A DNA stretch of 64,000 nucleotides from an uncultured Granulosicoccaceae bacterium (lineage in GTDB: Bacteria > Pseudomonadota > Gammaproteobacteria > Granulosicoccales > Granulosicoccaceae), in assembly GCA_938041955.1 (NCBI GenBank), contig CALISD010000042.1, forward strand, positions 1-64,000. Direction: 5' to 3'. Shown here in pieces: positions 25,982 through 35,639 of this stretch. How positions within the stretch are numbered: position 1 is the stretch's first letter; every line of letters starts with the position of its first letter. Below the pieces are notes generated by a model. The model worked only from the letters and a program-made list of their open reading frames with translations, made no database searches and had not been told where the DNA came from. The translations under genes were made by a program, and so were the position numbers.

Positions 25982-27418
25982 ATGCAGTGGGAAACAGTTA
26001 TTGGTCTTGAGATACATGCGCAGCTCGCCACGCGTAGCAAGATATTCTCTGCAAGCTCGACGCAATACGGTGCTGAGCCAAACACACAGGCTAATGCGGT
26101 AGATCTGGGCATGCCGGGTGTACTGCCGGTGTTGAATCGCGAGGCCGTGCACATGGCAATTAAGTTTGCGTTGGCCACTGATGCAGAAATCGGCAAGCAC
26201 AATGTATTTGCACGTAAAAACTATTTTTATCCGGATCTCCCGAAAGGTTATCAAATTTCTCAAATGAGCTTGCCTATTGTCGGCACTGGCACAGTGACAG
26301 TGGAGCTTGACGATGGTGAGATCAAAGAGGTGGGCTTAACGCGTGCGCATCTTGAGGAGGATGCAGGAAAGTCCGTGCATGAAGAGTTTCATGATGCGAC
26401 TGGCGTAGATCTGAACAGAGCAGGTACTCCGTTGCTTGAAATTGTATCTGAACCTGATATGCGTAGCGCGAAAGAAGCTGTTGCTTACGCGCGCAAAATA
26501 CACTCACTGGTTCGCTATATCGAAATATGTGATGGCAACATGCAGGAAGGGTCTTTTCGTTGTGATGCCAATGTATCTATAAGACCTGTTGGGCAAGAGG
26601 AACTAGGGACTCGTTCAGAGATTAAAAACGTAAACTCTTTTCGATTCTTAGAGCGCGCTATAAACTTTGAAGTAGAGCGTCAGATTGACATTCTTGAGGG
26701 TGGTGGTGAGGTTGTGCAAGAGACCCGTTTATATGATGCAGACAATGATGAAACCCGATCAATGCGTAGCAAGGAAGAGGCAAATGACTATCGTTATTTT
26801 CCTGACCCCGATCTACTGCCTGTGCAAATTGAAGACGAATTAATTGAATCTTTGCGTAGCGGTATGCCTGAGCTTCCCGATGTACGACGCAAGCGTTTTA
26901 TTGCAGACTTTGAATTGTCAGAATACGATGCTGGGGTGATGACGGCGGACAGACGCACGGCAGATTATTTTGAAACTGTGCTGGATAAAAGTGGCGCCAG
27001 TGCGAAGCTTGCCTGCAGCTGGATTAGTGGAGAGCTGTTTTCGCGTCTTAACAAAGATGGTGTAGAGCTTGTTGACTCGCCGGTCGACGCAGCACGATTC
27101 AGTGGGCTGGTGGCGCGAATCCATGACAACACAATTTCAGGAAAAATCGGTAAAGACATTCTCGATAAAATGTGGGCCGGTGATGACGATGTGGATGCAA
27201 TTATAGATAAGGAGGGATTGCGGCAGATTTCTGATACCTCAGAAATTGAAAAAATGATTGATGATGTCATTGCTGCTAATCCGGATCAGTTAGCTGAATA
27301 TCGATCAGGCAAAGACAAGTTGCTTGCCTACTTTGTCGGTCAGGTGATGAAGGCTTCACGTGGCAAAGCCAACCCGGGGCAGCTCAATAAGCTGCTTCAG
27401 GAAAAGCTGAAGGCCTAG
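25982..27418 (+). CDS. gatB: Asp-tRNA(Asn)/Glu-tRNA(Gln) amidotransferase subunit B
   Basis: tRNA-binding and kinase subunit of GatCAB. It begins [15 protein letters not shown] and contains [15 protein letters not shown] and [15 protein letters not shown], all family signatures, plus the C-terminal YqeY-like tail ([20 protein letters not shown]). 478 residues. GGAA precedes the ATG. The stop overlaps the first bases of inverted-repeat element B copy 2. Confidence 0.97.
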   Translation: MQWETVIGLEIHAQLATRSKIFSASSTQYGAEPNTQANAVDLGMPGVLPVLNREAVHMAIKFALATDAEIGKHNVFARKNYFYPDLPKGYQISQMSLPIVGTGTVTVELDDGEIKEVGLTRAHLEEDAGKSVHEEFHDATGVDLNRAGTPLLEIVSEPDMRSAKEAVAYARKIHSLVRYIEICDGNMQEGSFRCDANVSIRPVGQEELGTRSEIKNVNSFRFLERAINFEVERQIDILEGGGEVVQETRLYDADNDETRSMRSKEEANDYRYFPDPDLLPVQIEDELIESLRSGMPELPDVRRKRFIADFELSEYDAGVMTADRRTADYFETVLDKSGASAKLACSWISGELFSRLNKDGVELVDSPVDAARFSGLVARIHDNTISGKIGKDILDKMWAGDDDVDAIIDKEGLRQISDTSEIEKMIDDVIAANPDQLAEYRSGKDKLLAYFVGQVMKASRGKANPGQLNKLLQEKLKA

Positions 27419-27651
27419 CCTGCATCATTCACAGGGCGGCCGCTCATTCGCGTTAAATTTATATATATAGATTTAACGCGACAGGTGATGTCTTGCAATC
27501 TATCGGCGTGTCTAATCGAGACCGGAAAGAAACCTCGCTAAAAAGGTCGGTCTATTCACATTCGACGCGTGCGGCCACACACCTCAGACCACAAGCTGGC
27601 CTGTTTAGGGGAATTCTTCTGAGTGACGAATCCTGATGAATAATGCAGGCT
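27416..27651. repeat. Inverted-repeat element B, copy 2 (about 236 bp)
   Basis: Starts TAGCCTGCATCATTCAC at the gatB stop and ends with TGATGAATAATGCAGGCT. Its right 29 bp, read in reverse, match the left end of copy 1 at 12623 with one mismatch, and CCTAAACAGG is shared further in. The copy is inverted relative to copy 1 and contains an additional AT-rich hairpin. No gene inside. Like copy 1, it begins directly at a gene's 3' end. Confidence 0.72.
27449..27480. terminator. Long AT-rich hairpin downstream of gatB
   Basis: CGCGTTAAAT (27449-27458) pairs perfectly with ATTTAACGCG (27471-27480), and the TATA-rich loop can pair further. No T-run follows. It may act as a transcription end or mRNA 3' stabiliser for gatCAB; inference. 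Confidence 0.4.
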
Positions 27652-27736
27652 GGGAAGTGTCGTCTCGTGCCGCTGTAATGTTGCAATGTGAACACAATGA
27701 TAATATTTTGATACACTGATCGCCGATCTAGGTGAG

Positions 27737-28297
27737 ATGCTCGCGGTGTATAGAATAATTATAGTGTTGTGCGGTGTCGTGGCGTTTATGCCGATATCCA
27801 AAGGGATGGCTCAGGACGCGTCAGTTCTCCATATGCCAAAAGCCTATGTATCGGCGTTTCTAGATCGCCATTCGCTTGGTTTGAACGACAATAATGTTGA
27901 ATTGAAACCTGTGGTGGGGTCTGCCGCTGTGGGTTATTGGATCCGCGATGGAATCGGTGTTGAGTTAGAAGCGGGTTTCGGTGTGAGCGATGATTCTGTA
28001 GGTCGTCTCGATGTTGATCATGTTTCTACGCTTGGCGCGAGTCTGCGGCTTGAGTCGCCACCGATATCACGCTTTGCCGCTTATGCATTGTTTGGCTATG
28101 TCCGCACATCCTACGATGCCGATACAGATGATGCCAGTTCTTCAGTAAGCCTGCCGGGTGGACGGATGGTCTTGGGCGTAACCTATATGCTTACACCTAA
28201 ACTGGTGTTGGATACAGCCTTTACCCATCATGACTACGACAAGGAAGTCCGCATCAACAGCTTCCGTCTGGGTGTACGCTTTGATCTGGGATCATAG
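27737..28297 (+). CDS. Outer membrane beta-barrel protein, OmpA/porin-like, small
   Basis: 186 residues with a Sec signal (cleavage near KGMAQDA) followed by alternating strands and a terminal FRLGVRFDLGS, typical of an eight-stranded outer membrane barrel. The sequence AGFGVSDDSVGRLDVDHVST and repeated aromatic turn residues support the barrel. The AGGTGAG site abuts the ATG, so a GTG three codons later is a possible real start. It is followed by the lipoprotein gene with a 1-bp gap; co-expression is likely. Specific function unknown. Confidence 0.75.
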   Translation: MLAVYRIIIVLCGVVAFMPISKGMAQDASVLHMPKAYVSAFLDRHSLGLNDNNVELKPVVGSAAVGYWIRDGIGVELEAGFGVSDDSVGRLDVDHVSTLGASLRLESPPISRFAAYALFGYVRTSYDADTDDASSSVSLPGGRMVLGVTYMLTPKLVLDTAFTHHDYDKEVRINSFRLGVRFDLGS

Positions 28298-28298
28298 T

Positions 28299-29573
28299 AT
28301 GAATTGTTTTAAGCGACTTCTTTCTTTGCATCAGCCATGTAAGGTAAAGCTTGTGATCCTGACATTGGTGGTCATCGCTGGCTGCGATAGCAACAGTGAT
28401 GCGCAACGTCTGAGCAATCTGGTGACTGTCGCTGACGCCAGTTACACCAGCGTGGAGCTTCAAGATGGTGCGGAAGTAATCAAGGTTGGTGAACAAATCA
28501 GTTTCACTGTAGATGCAAGTACTGCGTTGGCGGCTGCGGTTCCCACCACAGTGAGCGGCGCAATTTTCTCCAGTAGCGATATCAATGTCGCGACAGTGGA
28601 AAATAATGGCACTGTTACCGGGGTATCTGATGGTGATGTGACGATTACCGTGAACTACGGAAATCTGATAGATACCGCGCCTGTTCGTGTGTCTTCTGCC
28701 CAGTTGAGCGCAATAAATATTATAGTGCCCGGGGATAATTTTAATGTGAATGAATGTGATGCTGTGCAGTTGAGCGCAGAGGGGATTTTTGCCGGTGAGG
28801 AATCTGAGCCACGCGCCATTACCAGCAGTGTTGTTTGGGGAGTATCTTCAACAACAGGCGCTGTTTTCGAGCCGTCAGCTGACAGTAAAGGGTTGTTTCG
28901 AGCGAGGTCAGCCGAGGCAGTGACCGTTACCGCGACGTTGGACAACGTCTCGGGCAATCAGCAACTCAACGTGTTGGATAATCTGGTCTCGATAGAGATA
29001 TCACCGGACACGGGTGAACTGGCTAACGGAAGCCCGTTGCAATATCGTGCTGTACCGACTTACAGCGCTGAAGCAGGTATTGCAGAGATTACCGATAACG
29101 TTGACTGGACGCTCAGCGATGATGCGTTAACGCCGTTTGCCAGCGTGGACAATACGCTGCCGTCCAAGGGGGAAGTCACGCCCGGACGATCCGGTGCTGG
29201 TGTTCTGATGGTTAGTTGTGGAGATGTGACTAAATCATTGAATATAGGTACGGTAGGTACTGGTGTTATTAATCAGGTGCGGATCGATAGGGAAAGTCCC
29301 CTGACCATACAATGGGAAGGTGTTGAGGATACAGAGCAGCTTCGGGTCTTCGCGTTCGAGGGCGACAGGCGAATCCGAGACGTGACTGAGGATTCTGACT
29401 GGGTAGTCGTCTCAAGGACGACCAATCTACTGTTGATTGACGACGATGATGGCAGTAAAGGTGAACTCACCATCAGGGGGCCTGGTGAGATAGTGGTGAG
29501 GGCAACCTTCACTGATGAAGACAATGACGATAACGTGTATGTCGCTCCGGAGCTGACCATTGTTGTCGAGTAG
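28299..29573 (+). CDS. Lipoprotein with Ig-like (BIG2-type) domains
   Basis: About 424 residues. The N-terminus has a charged start, a hydrophobic stretch and the lipobox VVIAGC, so it is lipidated and probably anchored in the outer membrane. The rest is beta-rich with repeated BIG2-like features, such as FSSSDINVATVENNGTVTGV followed by SDGDVTITV. At least three Ig-like units are suggested. The ATG at 28299 is one base after the preceding stop. An extension to 28230 would overlap the previous gene and is rejected. Adhesive or structural surface role is inference. Confidence 0.75.
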   Translation: MNCFKRLLSLHQPCKVKLVILTLVVIAGCDSNSDAQRLSNLVTVADASYTSVELQDGAEVIKVGEQISFTVDASTALAAAVPTTVSGAIFSSSDINVATVENNGTVTGVSDGDVTITVNYGNLIDTAPVRVSSAQLSAINIIVPGDNFNVNECDAVQLSAEGIFAGEESEPRAITSSVVWGVSSTTGAVFEPSADSKGLFRARSAEAVTVTATLDNVSGNQQLNVLDNLVSIEISPDTGELANGSPLQYRAVPTYSAEAGIAEITDNVDWTLSDDALTPFASVDNTLPSKGEVTPGRSGAGVLMVSCGDVTKSLNIGTVGTGVINQVRIDRESPLTIQWEGVEDTEQLRVFAFEGDRRIRDVTEDSDWVVVSRTTNLLLIDDDDGSKGELTIRGPGEIVVRATFTDEDNDDNVYVAPELTIVVE

Positions 29574-29723
29574 AAGTCGGCTCACTCGCAACAATCAATA
29601 AATTCCTGAATTTGCCGATACAGTGGGCCAGTGGGGTCGTCGGCTGACAGGGTGTGATCTGGTTCTTATTCTGATTTGGCTGATGCTCAGTTTCTGAGTG
29701 CATCTGTGTTGATAGAAAGGACT

Positions 29724-30173
29724 ATGAAGTGTTGTCTGTGTGCCGTTGTCTGCACACTGATGTCGTGTGTATCATCACAGGAAAACCGTGCGGCGCAGTA
29801 TGACGGCGACTGGCGCGCTCTGATGCGCGAGACCGCATCGGTACAGCAAGTCCAAAACCTCCGCTTTGATTGTGCACCTTTTACCGAATCGTTTTTTATC
29901 CGGGTAAAAAACGGCGTGGCGTCCGGCTTTATGGAGGCTGATGAAAACTATAGCTTTCATGTCCCACTCGATCATCGCGGTCGCTTTAAGGCACAGATCC
30001 CGACAAATTCTGTTTACACCTACAAAGACGTACAGGTGAGCCGTGAGTCAAACATCGTGCTGGTGTTGGAAGGAGCGCTCTCTACCGGTAAAAAAACAGG
30101 TGTCTTTGTGATCGGTGATCAGGCAATAGACGGACAGGGCTGTGCTACGCAAGTGCAGTTTGTCGCAGTGTAA
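29724..30173 (+). CDS. Small predicted lipoprotein of unknown function
   Basis: About 149 residues. A short hydrophobic signal ends with the lipobox-like TLMSC, so it is probably lipidated. The mature part has two further cysteines (FDCAPF and GQGCATQ) that could pair. I do not recognise the family. AAAGGA lies before the ATG at 29724. Its TAA stop overlaps the start of the M16 peptidase (TAATG), so the two are translationally coupled and may act together. Confidence 0.65.
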   Translation: MKCCLCAVVCTLMSCVSSQENRAAQYDGDWRALMRETASVQQVQNLRFDCAPFTESFFIRVKNGVASGFMEADENYSFHVPLDHRGRFKAQIPTNSVYTYKDVQVSRESNIVLVLEGALSTGKKTGVFVIGDQAIDGQGCATQVQFVAV

Positions 30174-33058
30174 TGCGCAAAACGCTACTAAAAATCAGTT
30201 TGTTAGTGCTGCTGCTGTTCCAGCTGTCATGCACTTCTTCAGTACTGGAAGAGGATAACAAGCCGCTGTTAAATACGATTGATCCGGGAGTGCTAACTGC
30301 ACGACTGGACAATGGCTTTGAGTACTATCTTCGCAGTACCAATGGTGCGGCAGATAACGAGCAAATTGAAGTTCGCCTGGTAGTGAAGGCGGGGGCGTTG
30401 CATGAGACCCGGAGTCAGCGCGGTTATGCCCATTTAGTTGAACACATGGCGTATCGAGGTACCGAGCATTTTAGTGGTGCTGATATAGAAGGTTTGCTTG
30501 ATGATGCCGGCTTAAGGTGGGGAGTGGATGTTAATGCCACTACTCACTATGGGGCGACGATATATCGTTTTACGCTGCATGAAAGTGATTCTGAGTTACT
30601 GCCGCGTTTGTTCGATCTTATGTCTGAATGGCTGACATCGGTTCAGTTTGATGCCGATGCTCTGGAACGGGAAAAAAGAATCATTGAGGCGGAGTGGCGT
30701 GAGCGGTACGCCAAACGCAACTATGTGGTTGATCCTGTAACAGCAGTAGCGTTTAGTGGCAGTCAATATGCAGCCAGTGCTCCGGTGGGAAATCTGGAAA
30801 ATATCCGTGGTGCCACCACGCTGTCAGTAAAGCAGTTCTGGAAAACACATTATCGTCCTGATAACGCGGCACTGGTTGTGACTGGAATCAGCCAACCGTG
30901 GAAGTTAGAGCCCCTCATCAATACTTTTTTTGAGTTGCCTGATCTGGTGAGGGAGCCTGTGTCTGGCGATGAATATCAGATATCTGAAGTGCAGGGAGAC
31001 GTTGTTCGTGCAAAATTTCTATCGTATCTGAATCCTGAGAGCTCGTTGCCGCAGCTGGCGGTGAATTTTATTTCCACTGCTCCGGGGATTACATCACGTG
31101 TTGAAAGTGCAGTAGCAGCGGGCTTTCAGGATCAATTGTTGTTTAAAGTGTTTACTCACTTAGTTCGCAATAGACTGGCAAAAACCAGATACTGTAACGC
31201 AGTGCAGGTTGAGACCTCTTTGCTTGAGTCTGGCCAAACTATAGAGCATGTAAAGCTGTCACTGACAGAGATAGATTTATTACCGTGCTTGTCAGCTTTG
31301 TCAGCTGCGGTTGATTCTGTAGTTTTAACTGCATTAACAGATGAAGAGTTTAACGAGTTTCATCAGTTGTTTGAGGCAATTGTTAAAGACGCCGTCTACC
31401 ACTATCGCAACAGAAATGCCGCTGAGATGGCTGAGAGTCTTGTGGAGATGGTGGTTGGTGGCGAGCCGTCAATTTCAGTATGGGATCTACAGGCTCAATT
31501 GAATCAGGTGGTTGAACGGGTTGACAGGAAAACGCTGAACGAAATGATAAGCAACATTATTAATACACATGATGTTGTGTACTCAGTGATTGGCAATGAG
31601 AATCCGCCACCGACTGCAGCGCAAATGCAAGCCTCGGTCGAGATCGATGAACGTAAGATTCCACATTCCGGGGCATCGCGACTTGTCAACGGGCGTCTGC
31701 ATCCTGATCAGAGCAAAATATCCGTACCTGTGCTGGATATCACAGAAGGATCCGTGGTCAAGCTGGTCGAAAGCGGTTCTCACCATCAGTGGCGTTTGCA
31801 AAACGGTGCAATGGTCACGCTGATTGAAGATGATCGTTTCGATTATGTTGCTGTTACCGCTATGTCTCGCGGGGGTTTTGCTCAACGAGATACTGAATTC
31901 TCCCGTGCAGCTTATGTGTTACCTCAATTTATTGCTACCAATGGAGTGGGCGGTTATATCAGTAGCACTTTGCGTAACGAGAAGAGCAATAATGAGATTG
32001 CCTTAGAACCGTTTGTTGATGCCACCAGTCATGGAATTAATGCCAGCAGCCGTTCTGAAGATTTGCCGCTATTACTGACATTGATAGATGGATATTTTCA
32101 AGAGCCCATGATTATCGAGCCTGCCAGCTCTTCTTTACTGCGTAAGCTTAACGATCAAAAACCCGGGGCGCGCTGGCATCAGCTTGCTGGCAATCACCGG
32201 GTCGGCCATCCACTTTCTGATCGACCAATAGAGCTCACTACAGATGATTTTAAGCAAGTGCAAAGGCAATTGTTTTCATCGCCATCCGATTTTAGTTTTG
32301 TATTTATAGGTTCACTGGATCCGAATGAATTGCAGCGGGAGCTGAATCGGCTGGCTTACAACGGCACGTTTAAGAGAGAGCTGTATTCACATACAGACCG
32401 GTTTTCTGTCAACCAGGTATCTATGTTGAATCATCGTTCGGAGGTTACTGATGTCATATTTAACATGGCTTGTGATTCACTGGCCGACGGTGACGGTGGG
32501 CAATATTGGCAATGGCTTTTGCTGGCAGATATAATTACTAATCGCTTGCGAATGTCGATTCGAGAGCGTCGTGGGCTCGCTTATGAAATAGAAAGCAAGC
32601 AATTCGTCGCTAATACCCCCACGGCATCAAATTACTTGTTGCAACAATACCGATATTCCGTTGCGCCACAGTTTTCCGGGGAGTCTACATTGCTCATGGC
32701 GAATGTGCTTGAAGAGCTGGCCAGCAACGGGGTAACCGAGTCTGAGTTTCAGCGTTCCATTGCCAGAGAAAAAAGAAATCAATTTTTACGCAGACATAGT
32801 GCTGTGAATATGGCAAATACAATGGCCACTGAATGGCTAGCCATGGGAAAGGTTAGTATTTTTGATCAGTCTACTTTTACACTTTCAGGCATCAATGAGT
32901 TAGTGGAGTGCGCGTATAGCGATAGAGCGAGGCAGGTGGTTTTAAAATCCATTGACACCTTTAACAGTACACAACCGGTTGACAGTGCTCTCCATCAGAA
33001 GGAGCAAAATGCGTTTCAAGGCTCAGCTGAAGTTGAGCAGGATGCGTCTAGCCGCTAA
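30173..33058 (+). CDS. Lipoprotein M16-family metallopeptidase (double domain)
   Basis: 961 residues, the size of a pitrilysin-type protease with two homologous halves. The inverted zinc motif HLVEH is at residues 87-91 and the third zinc ligand is a Glu near 172 (RIIEAEW). The second half contains the Arg-Tyr pair in RERRGLAYEIES. The N-terminus has a lipobox (FQLSC, Cys20), so the enzyme is membrane-anchored, probably facing the periplasm. Coupled to the small lipoprotein before it. Substrate unknown; peptides are expected from the family. Confidence 0.9.
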   Translation: MRKTLLKISLLVLLLFQLSCTSSVLEEDNKPLLNTIDPGVLTARLDNGFEYYLRSTNGAADNEQIEVRLVVKAGALHETRSQRGYAHLVEHMAYRGTEHFSGADIEGLLDDAGLRWGVDVNATTHYGATIYRFTLHESDSELLPRLFDLMSEWLTSVQFDADALEREKRIIEAEWRERYAKRNYVVDPVTAVAFSGSQYAASAPVGNLENIRGATTLSVKQFWKTHYRPDNAALVVTGISQPWKLEPLINTFFELPDLVREPVSGDEYQISEVQGDVVRAKFLSYLNPESSLPQLAVNFISTAPGITSRVESAVAAGFQDQLLFKVFTHLVRNRLAKTRYCNAVQVETSLLESGQTIEHVKLSLTEIDLLPCLSALSAAVDSVVLTALTDEEFNEFHQLFEAIVKDAVYHYRNRNAAEMAESLVEMVVGGEPSISVWDLQAQLNQVVERVDRKTLNEMISNIINTHDVVYSVIGNENPPPTAAQMQASVEIDERKIPHSGASRLVNGRLHPDQSKISVPVLDITEGSVVKLVESGSHHQWRLQNGAMVTLIEDDRFDYVAVTAMSRGGFAQRDTEFSRAAYVLPQFIATNGVGGYISSTLRNEKSNNEIALEPFVDATSHGINASSRSEDLPLLLTLIDGYFQEPMIIEPASSSLLRKLNDQKPGARWHQLAGNHRVGHPLSDRPIELTTDDFKQVQRQLFSSPSDFSFVFIGSLDPNELQRELNRLAYNGTFKRELYSHTDRFSVNQVSMLNHRSEVTDVIFNMACDSLADGDGGQYWQWLLLADIITNRLRMSIRERRGLAYEIESKQFVANTPTASNYLLQQYRYSVAPQFSGESTLLMANVLEELASNGVTESEFQRSIAREKRNQFLRRHSAVNMANTMATEWLAMGKVSIFDQSTFTLSGINELVECAYSDRARQVVLKSIDTFNSTQPVDSALHQKEQNAFQGSAEVEQDASSR

Positions 33059-33069
33059 CAGGATACCTG

Positions 33070-34560
33070 TCATTTCTGGGTTTGCTTGGAGTGTGCGATC
33101 ACACCATGTTCAATGTACTGTTCATGGTTTTCATCAATCACATCCAGATCATATAAGTAGTTAACCATCATTCCGTATGATTGGGCCTGGCCATGATTGC
33201 TCAAATCGGCAAGCCAGTTAACGCGTTCGAAGATGGCGCCATTGGATAGATGAAAGTGTGCCACAGAATTTGCCGCGGTGCCGTTACTGCGTTTTTCGGT
33301 CAGGATATAGTGTGCGAGCAAGCGCTGTAAGGGTTTACGCATTGCGTTGCATATGTTTTCATCGGCCAGCCATTCAGTGTTATTGAGTAGGTCCTCGACG
33401 GTGCGCGTGTTATCGACAAGTTGTTGAGATATCGCCTTGCGCTCTTCATCAGTAAATAATTCTGAATCAGGCGCTGCTGCACGGGTAGTAAGCCATTTTG
33501 AAAATCCGGGAGCAGGAGACAATGTTGCAAAGTTTTCTAGACTCGGGCACTCGCGCTTTAGCTCATCAACCACACGTTTGATCAGGAAGTTACCAAGGCT
33601 GACACCTGCAAGTCCCTTTTGTGCGCTGCTTATTGAATAAAAAATCGCCGTGCTGGGCTCGTCATTGGTAATTTCCTGATGGGTAGTATCAAGTAGTGCA
33701 GTGACGTTGTCTGAAATTTTGTCTACCAGTGCAACCCATACAAAGATCAGTGGTTCATTTGGCATGCGCGGGTGAAAGAAGGCAAAGCACCGACGGTTCT
33801 CACCGAGTCGGTGATGCAGATCTACCCATGACTTAACCCGGTGTACTGCTTCATATTCAATCAGTTTTTCAAGCAGGGAGGCAGGTGCATTCCAGTCAAT
33901 TCGCTGCAATTCAAGAAAGCCGATATCGAACCAGCTGCATAGCTGGGTGTGCAGGAGTTCATTGATGGATTTTAATTCGGGGTGTTCCTTAGACAATCGC
34001 ATAACATCCGATCGTAGATCGACCAGAAATTTAATCCCCTGCGGTAAGGCATTAAATTGTGTCAGCAATTTCAGATACGGTGGTGTGAGGTTCTGGCGCA
34101 GCTTCTCTTCGACTTTGCTCCTCTGTTCGTTGCCTAGATCGGTGAACAGCGCTTCGGCAGTGGTACGAACCTTGTCGTGGTCAACATCAAAGTCTGTAAT
34201 CAGTAGTTTTAAATACTTATGTCTGCCCTCATCATTTAACCCGAGATAGGCCGTACCGAGTTCGGCGGCTCGCGCACGTGCTGATACTTCACCGCCTTTA
34301 CCTTCCAGACAGTCGGAGATCTTTACCCGAAGAGGCTCGATTTCGTCTGCATGTAGATACGGGCTCAGCTCGAGGCGTTTTCCACTGAACTGCGTGGATA
34401 CGCCTTTCCACGCACTTAATATATTGCTGAATAGGCGATTGTTCATGAACCTGCTGTTTAGCTGAGATGTGTTGGCCGCCGACTTTGCAGATAATGGTGT
34501 GCCACCCTGGGAGGATGGGCGGGTCGGTTTGCTTTGTTGTTGCATATTATTGTGGGGCAC
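33070..34560 (-). CDS. Malonyl-CoA decarboxylase
   Basis: Converts malonyl-CoA to acetyl-CoA and CO2. 496 residues. The family's catalytic segments are visible: the SPAPGFSKW motif with the active-site Ser and HFHLSNGAIFERVNWLAD with the active-site His, followed by MVNYLYDLDVIDENHEQY. The all-helical N-terminal domain precedes these. No matB/matC malonate genes are adjacent. Convergent with the M16 gene with an 11-bp gap. The N-terminal about 40 residues are low-complexity and the start is uncertain; a later ATG is possible. Confidence 0.9.
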   Translation of the reverse strand: MPHNNMQQQSKPTRPSSQGGTPLSAKSAANTSQLNSRFMNNRLFSNILSAWKGVSTQFSGKRLELSPYLHADEIEPLRVKISDCLEGKGGEVSARARAAELGTAYLGLNDEGRHKYLKLLITDFDVDHDKVRTTAEALFTDLGNEQRSKVEEKLRQNLTPPYLKLLTQFNALPQGIKFLVDLRSDVMRLSKEHPELKSINELLHTQLCSWFDIGFLELQRIDWNAPASLLEKLIEYEAVHRVKSWVDLHHRLGENRRCFAFFHPRMPNEPLIFVWVALVDKISDNVTALLDTTHQEITNDEPSTAIFYSISSAQKGLAGVSLGNFLIKRVVDELKRECPSLENFATLSPAPGFSKWLTTRAAAPDSELFTDEERKAISQQLVDNTRTVEDLLNNTEWLADENICNAMRKPLQRLLAHYILTEKRSNGTAANSVAHFHLSNGAIFERVNWLADLSNHGQAQSYGMMVNYLYDLDVIDENHEQYIEHGVIAHSKQTQK

Positions 34561-34634
34561 AAGCCGTGTCCATTGGTTTCAGCCATGACGCCACATGCGA
34601 TTTCCGCGTGACGGGCCGTCTGATCGCAAACTGA

Positions 34635-35639
34635 CTAGTAGATAGTCGGTTCGCGTTCCAGGTGGATCTGGTAGCGTTGTGTGACGTCCTTTTGTATCTC
34701 ATCCGCGAGTATTGCAATCTGCTGACCATTGCCACCGCCGTGGTTCACCAGAACCAAAGCTTGTTGACTGTGCACGCCCACGTCGCCTGAACGGTGCCCT
34801 TTCCAGCCCGCACGATCAATTAACCATGCGGCGGGCAGCTTGCATTCAGCTTCGGAATGCGGATAGACAGGTAAATCCGGATATTCTTTGCGCAGTGCGT
34901 CAACTTGTTGGCAAGGTATGACCGGGTTTTTAAAAAAGCTCCCGGCGTTGCCAATTACCTTTGGATCGGGCAGCTTTGATTGACGCAAACGGCAGACCTG
35001 GTCGAATACCTCACAAGCGGTAGGTGGTGTGTTTTGCATTGCGTTCTGGAGTGCCTGGTATGTGATTACCGGCTTGTCTTGTGGCGACAAACGCATGTGG
35101 ATGCCAAGGACGATAAAATCTGCGCCGGCCGGAGTCTTAAACAAACTGTGTCGGTAACCGAAGTCGCACTCTTTGTTGCTTAGAGTTGCGGTTTCGCCTG
35201 TTTCGCGATGCAACACATCAACCGAGATCAGGTTGTCACAGAGTTCCTTGCCATAGGCCCCAATGTTTTGAATTGGAGCGGCACCGGCGTTCCCTGGTAT
35301 AAGTGCGAGATTCTCCAGCCCATACTGACCGCTAAACACAGTCTGTTTAACTAATTGGTGCCAGTTAACCCCGGCTCCTGCATGAACGTTGATATCGTTT
35401 TCGTTCTCGTCCGTGGTGAGCTCGTCTATCGCAACATGTAATACCAGTCCGGTAACATTTCGGGTAAACACTGTGTTGCTTCCGCCGCCTAAAACAAGCA
35501 GCGGTTTATTGTGCTTTTGTCTCCACTGTAAGACTTCCTGTATCTCTGCCAGTGACTTTGCACTGAAGAAATACTCGGCACTGATATCAAACCCGAAGCT
35601 ATTGTGCTCGCGTAGTGATACGTTTTCACTAATGTGCAT
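34635..35639 (-). CDS. murB: UDP-N-acetylenolpyruvoylglucosamine reductase
   Basis: Reduces UDP-GlcNAc-enolpyruvate to UDP-MurNAc in peptidoglycan synthesis. The FAD-binding stretch LLVLGGGSNTVFT, the segment GLENLALIPGNAGAAPIQNI and the catalytic NAGSFFKNP are present. The end GNGQQIAILADEIQ is typical of the type I (E. coli-like) form. Starting at the ATG at 35639 gives about 334 residues; a longer frame to 35744 runs into the MATE gene. It overlaps the 3' end of the MATE gene by 11 bp. Confidence 0.95.
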   Translation of the reverse strand: MHISENVSLREHNSFGFDISAEYFFSAKSLAEIQEVLQWRQKHNKPLLVLGGGSNTVFTRNVTGLVLHVAIDELTTDENENDINVHAGAGVNWHQLVKQTVFSGQYGLENLALIPGNAGAAPIQNIGAYGKELCDNLISVDVLHRETGETATLSNKECDFGYRHSLFKTPAGADFIVLGIHMRLSPQDKPVITYQALQNAMQNTPPTACEVFDQVCRLRQSKLPDPKVIGNAGSFFKNPVIPCQQVDALRKEYPDLPVYPHSEAECKLPAAWLIDRAGWKGHRSGDVGVHSQQALVLVNHGGGNGQQIAILADEIQKDVTQRYQIHLEREPTIY

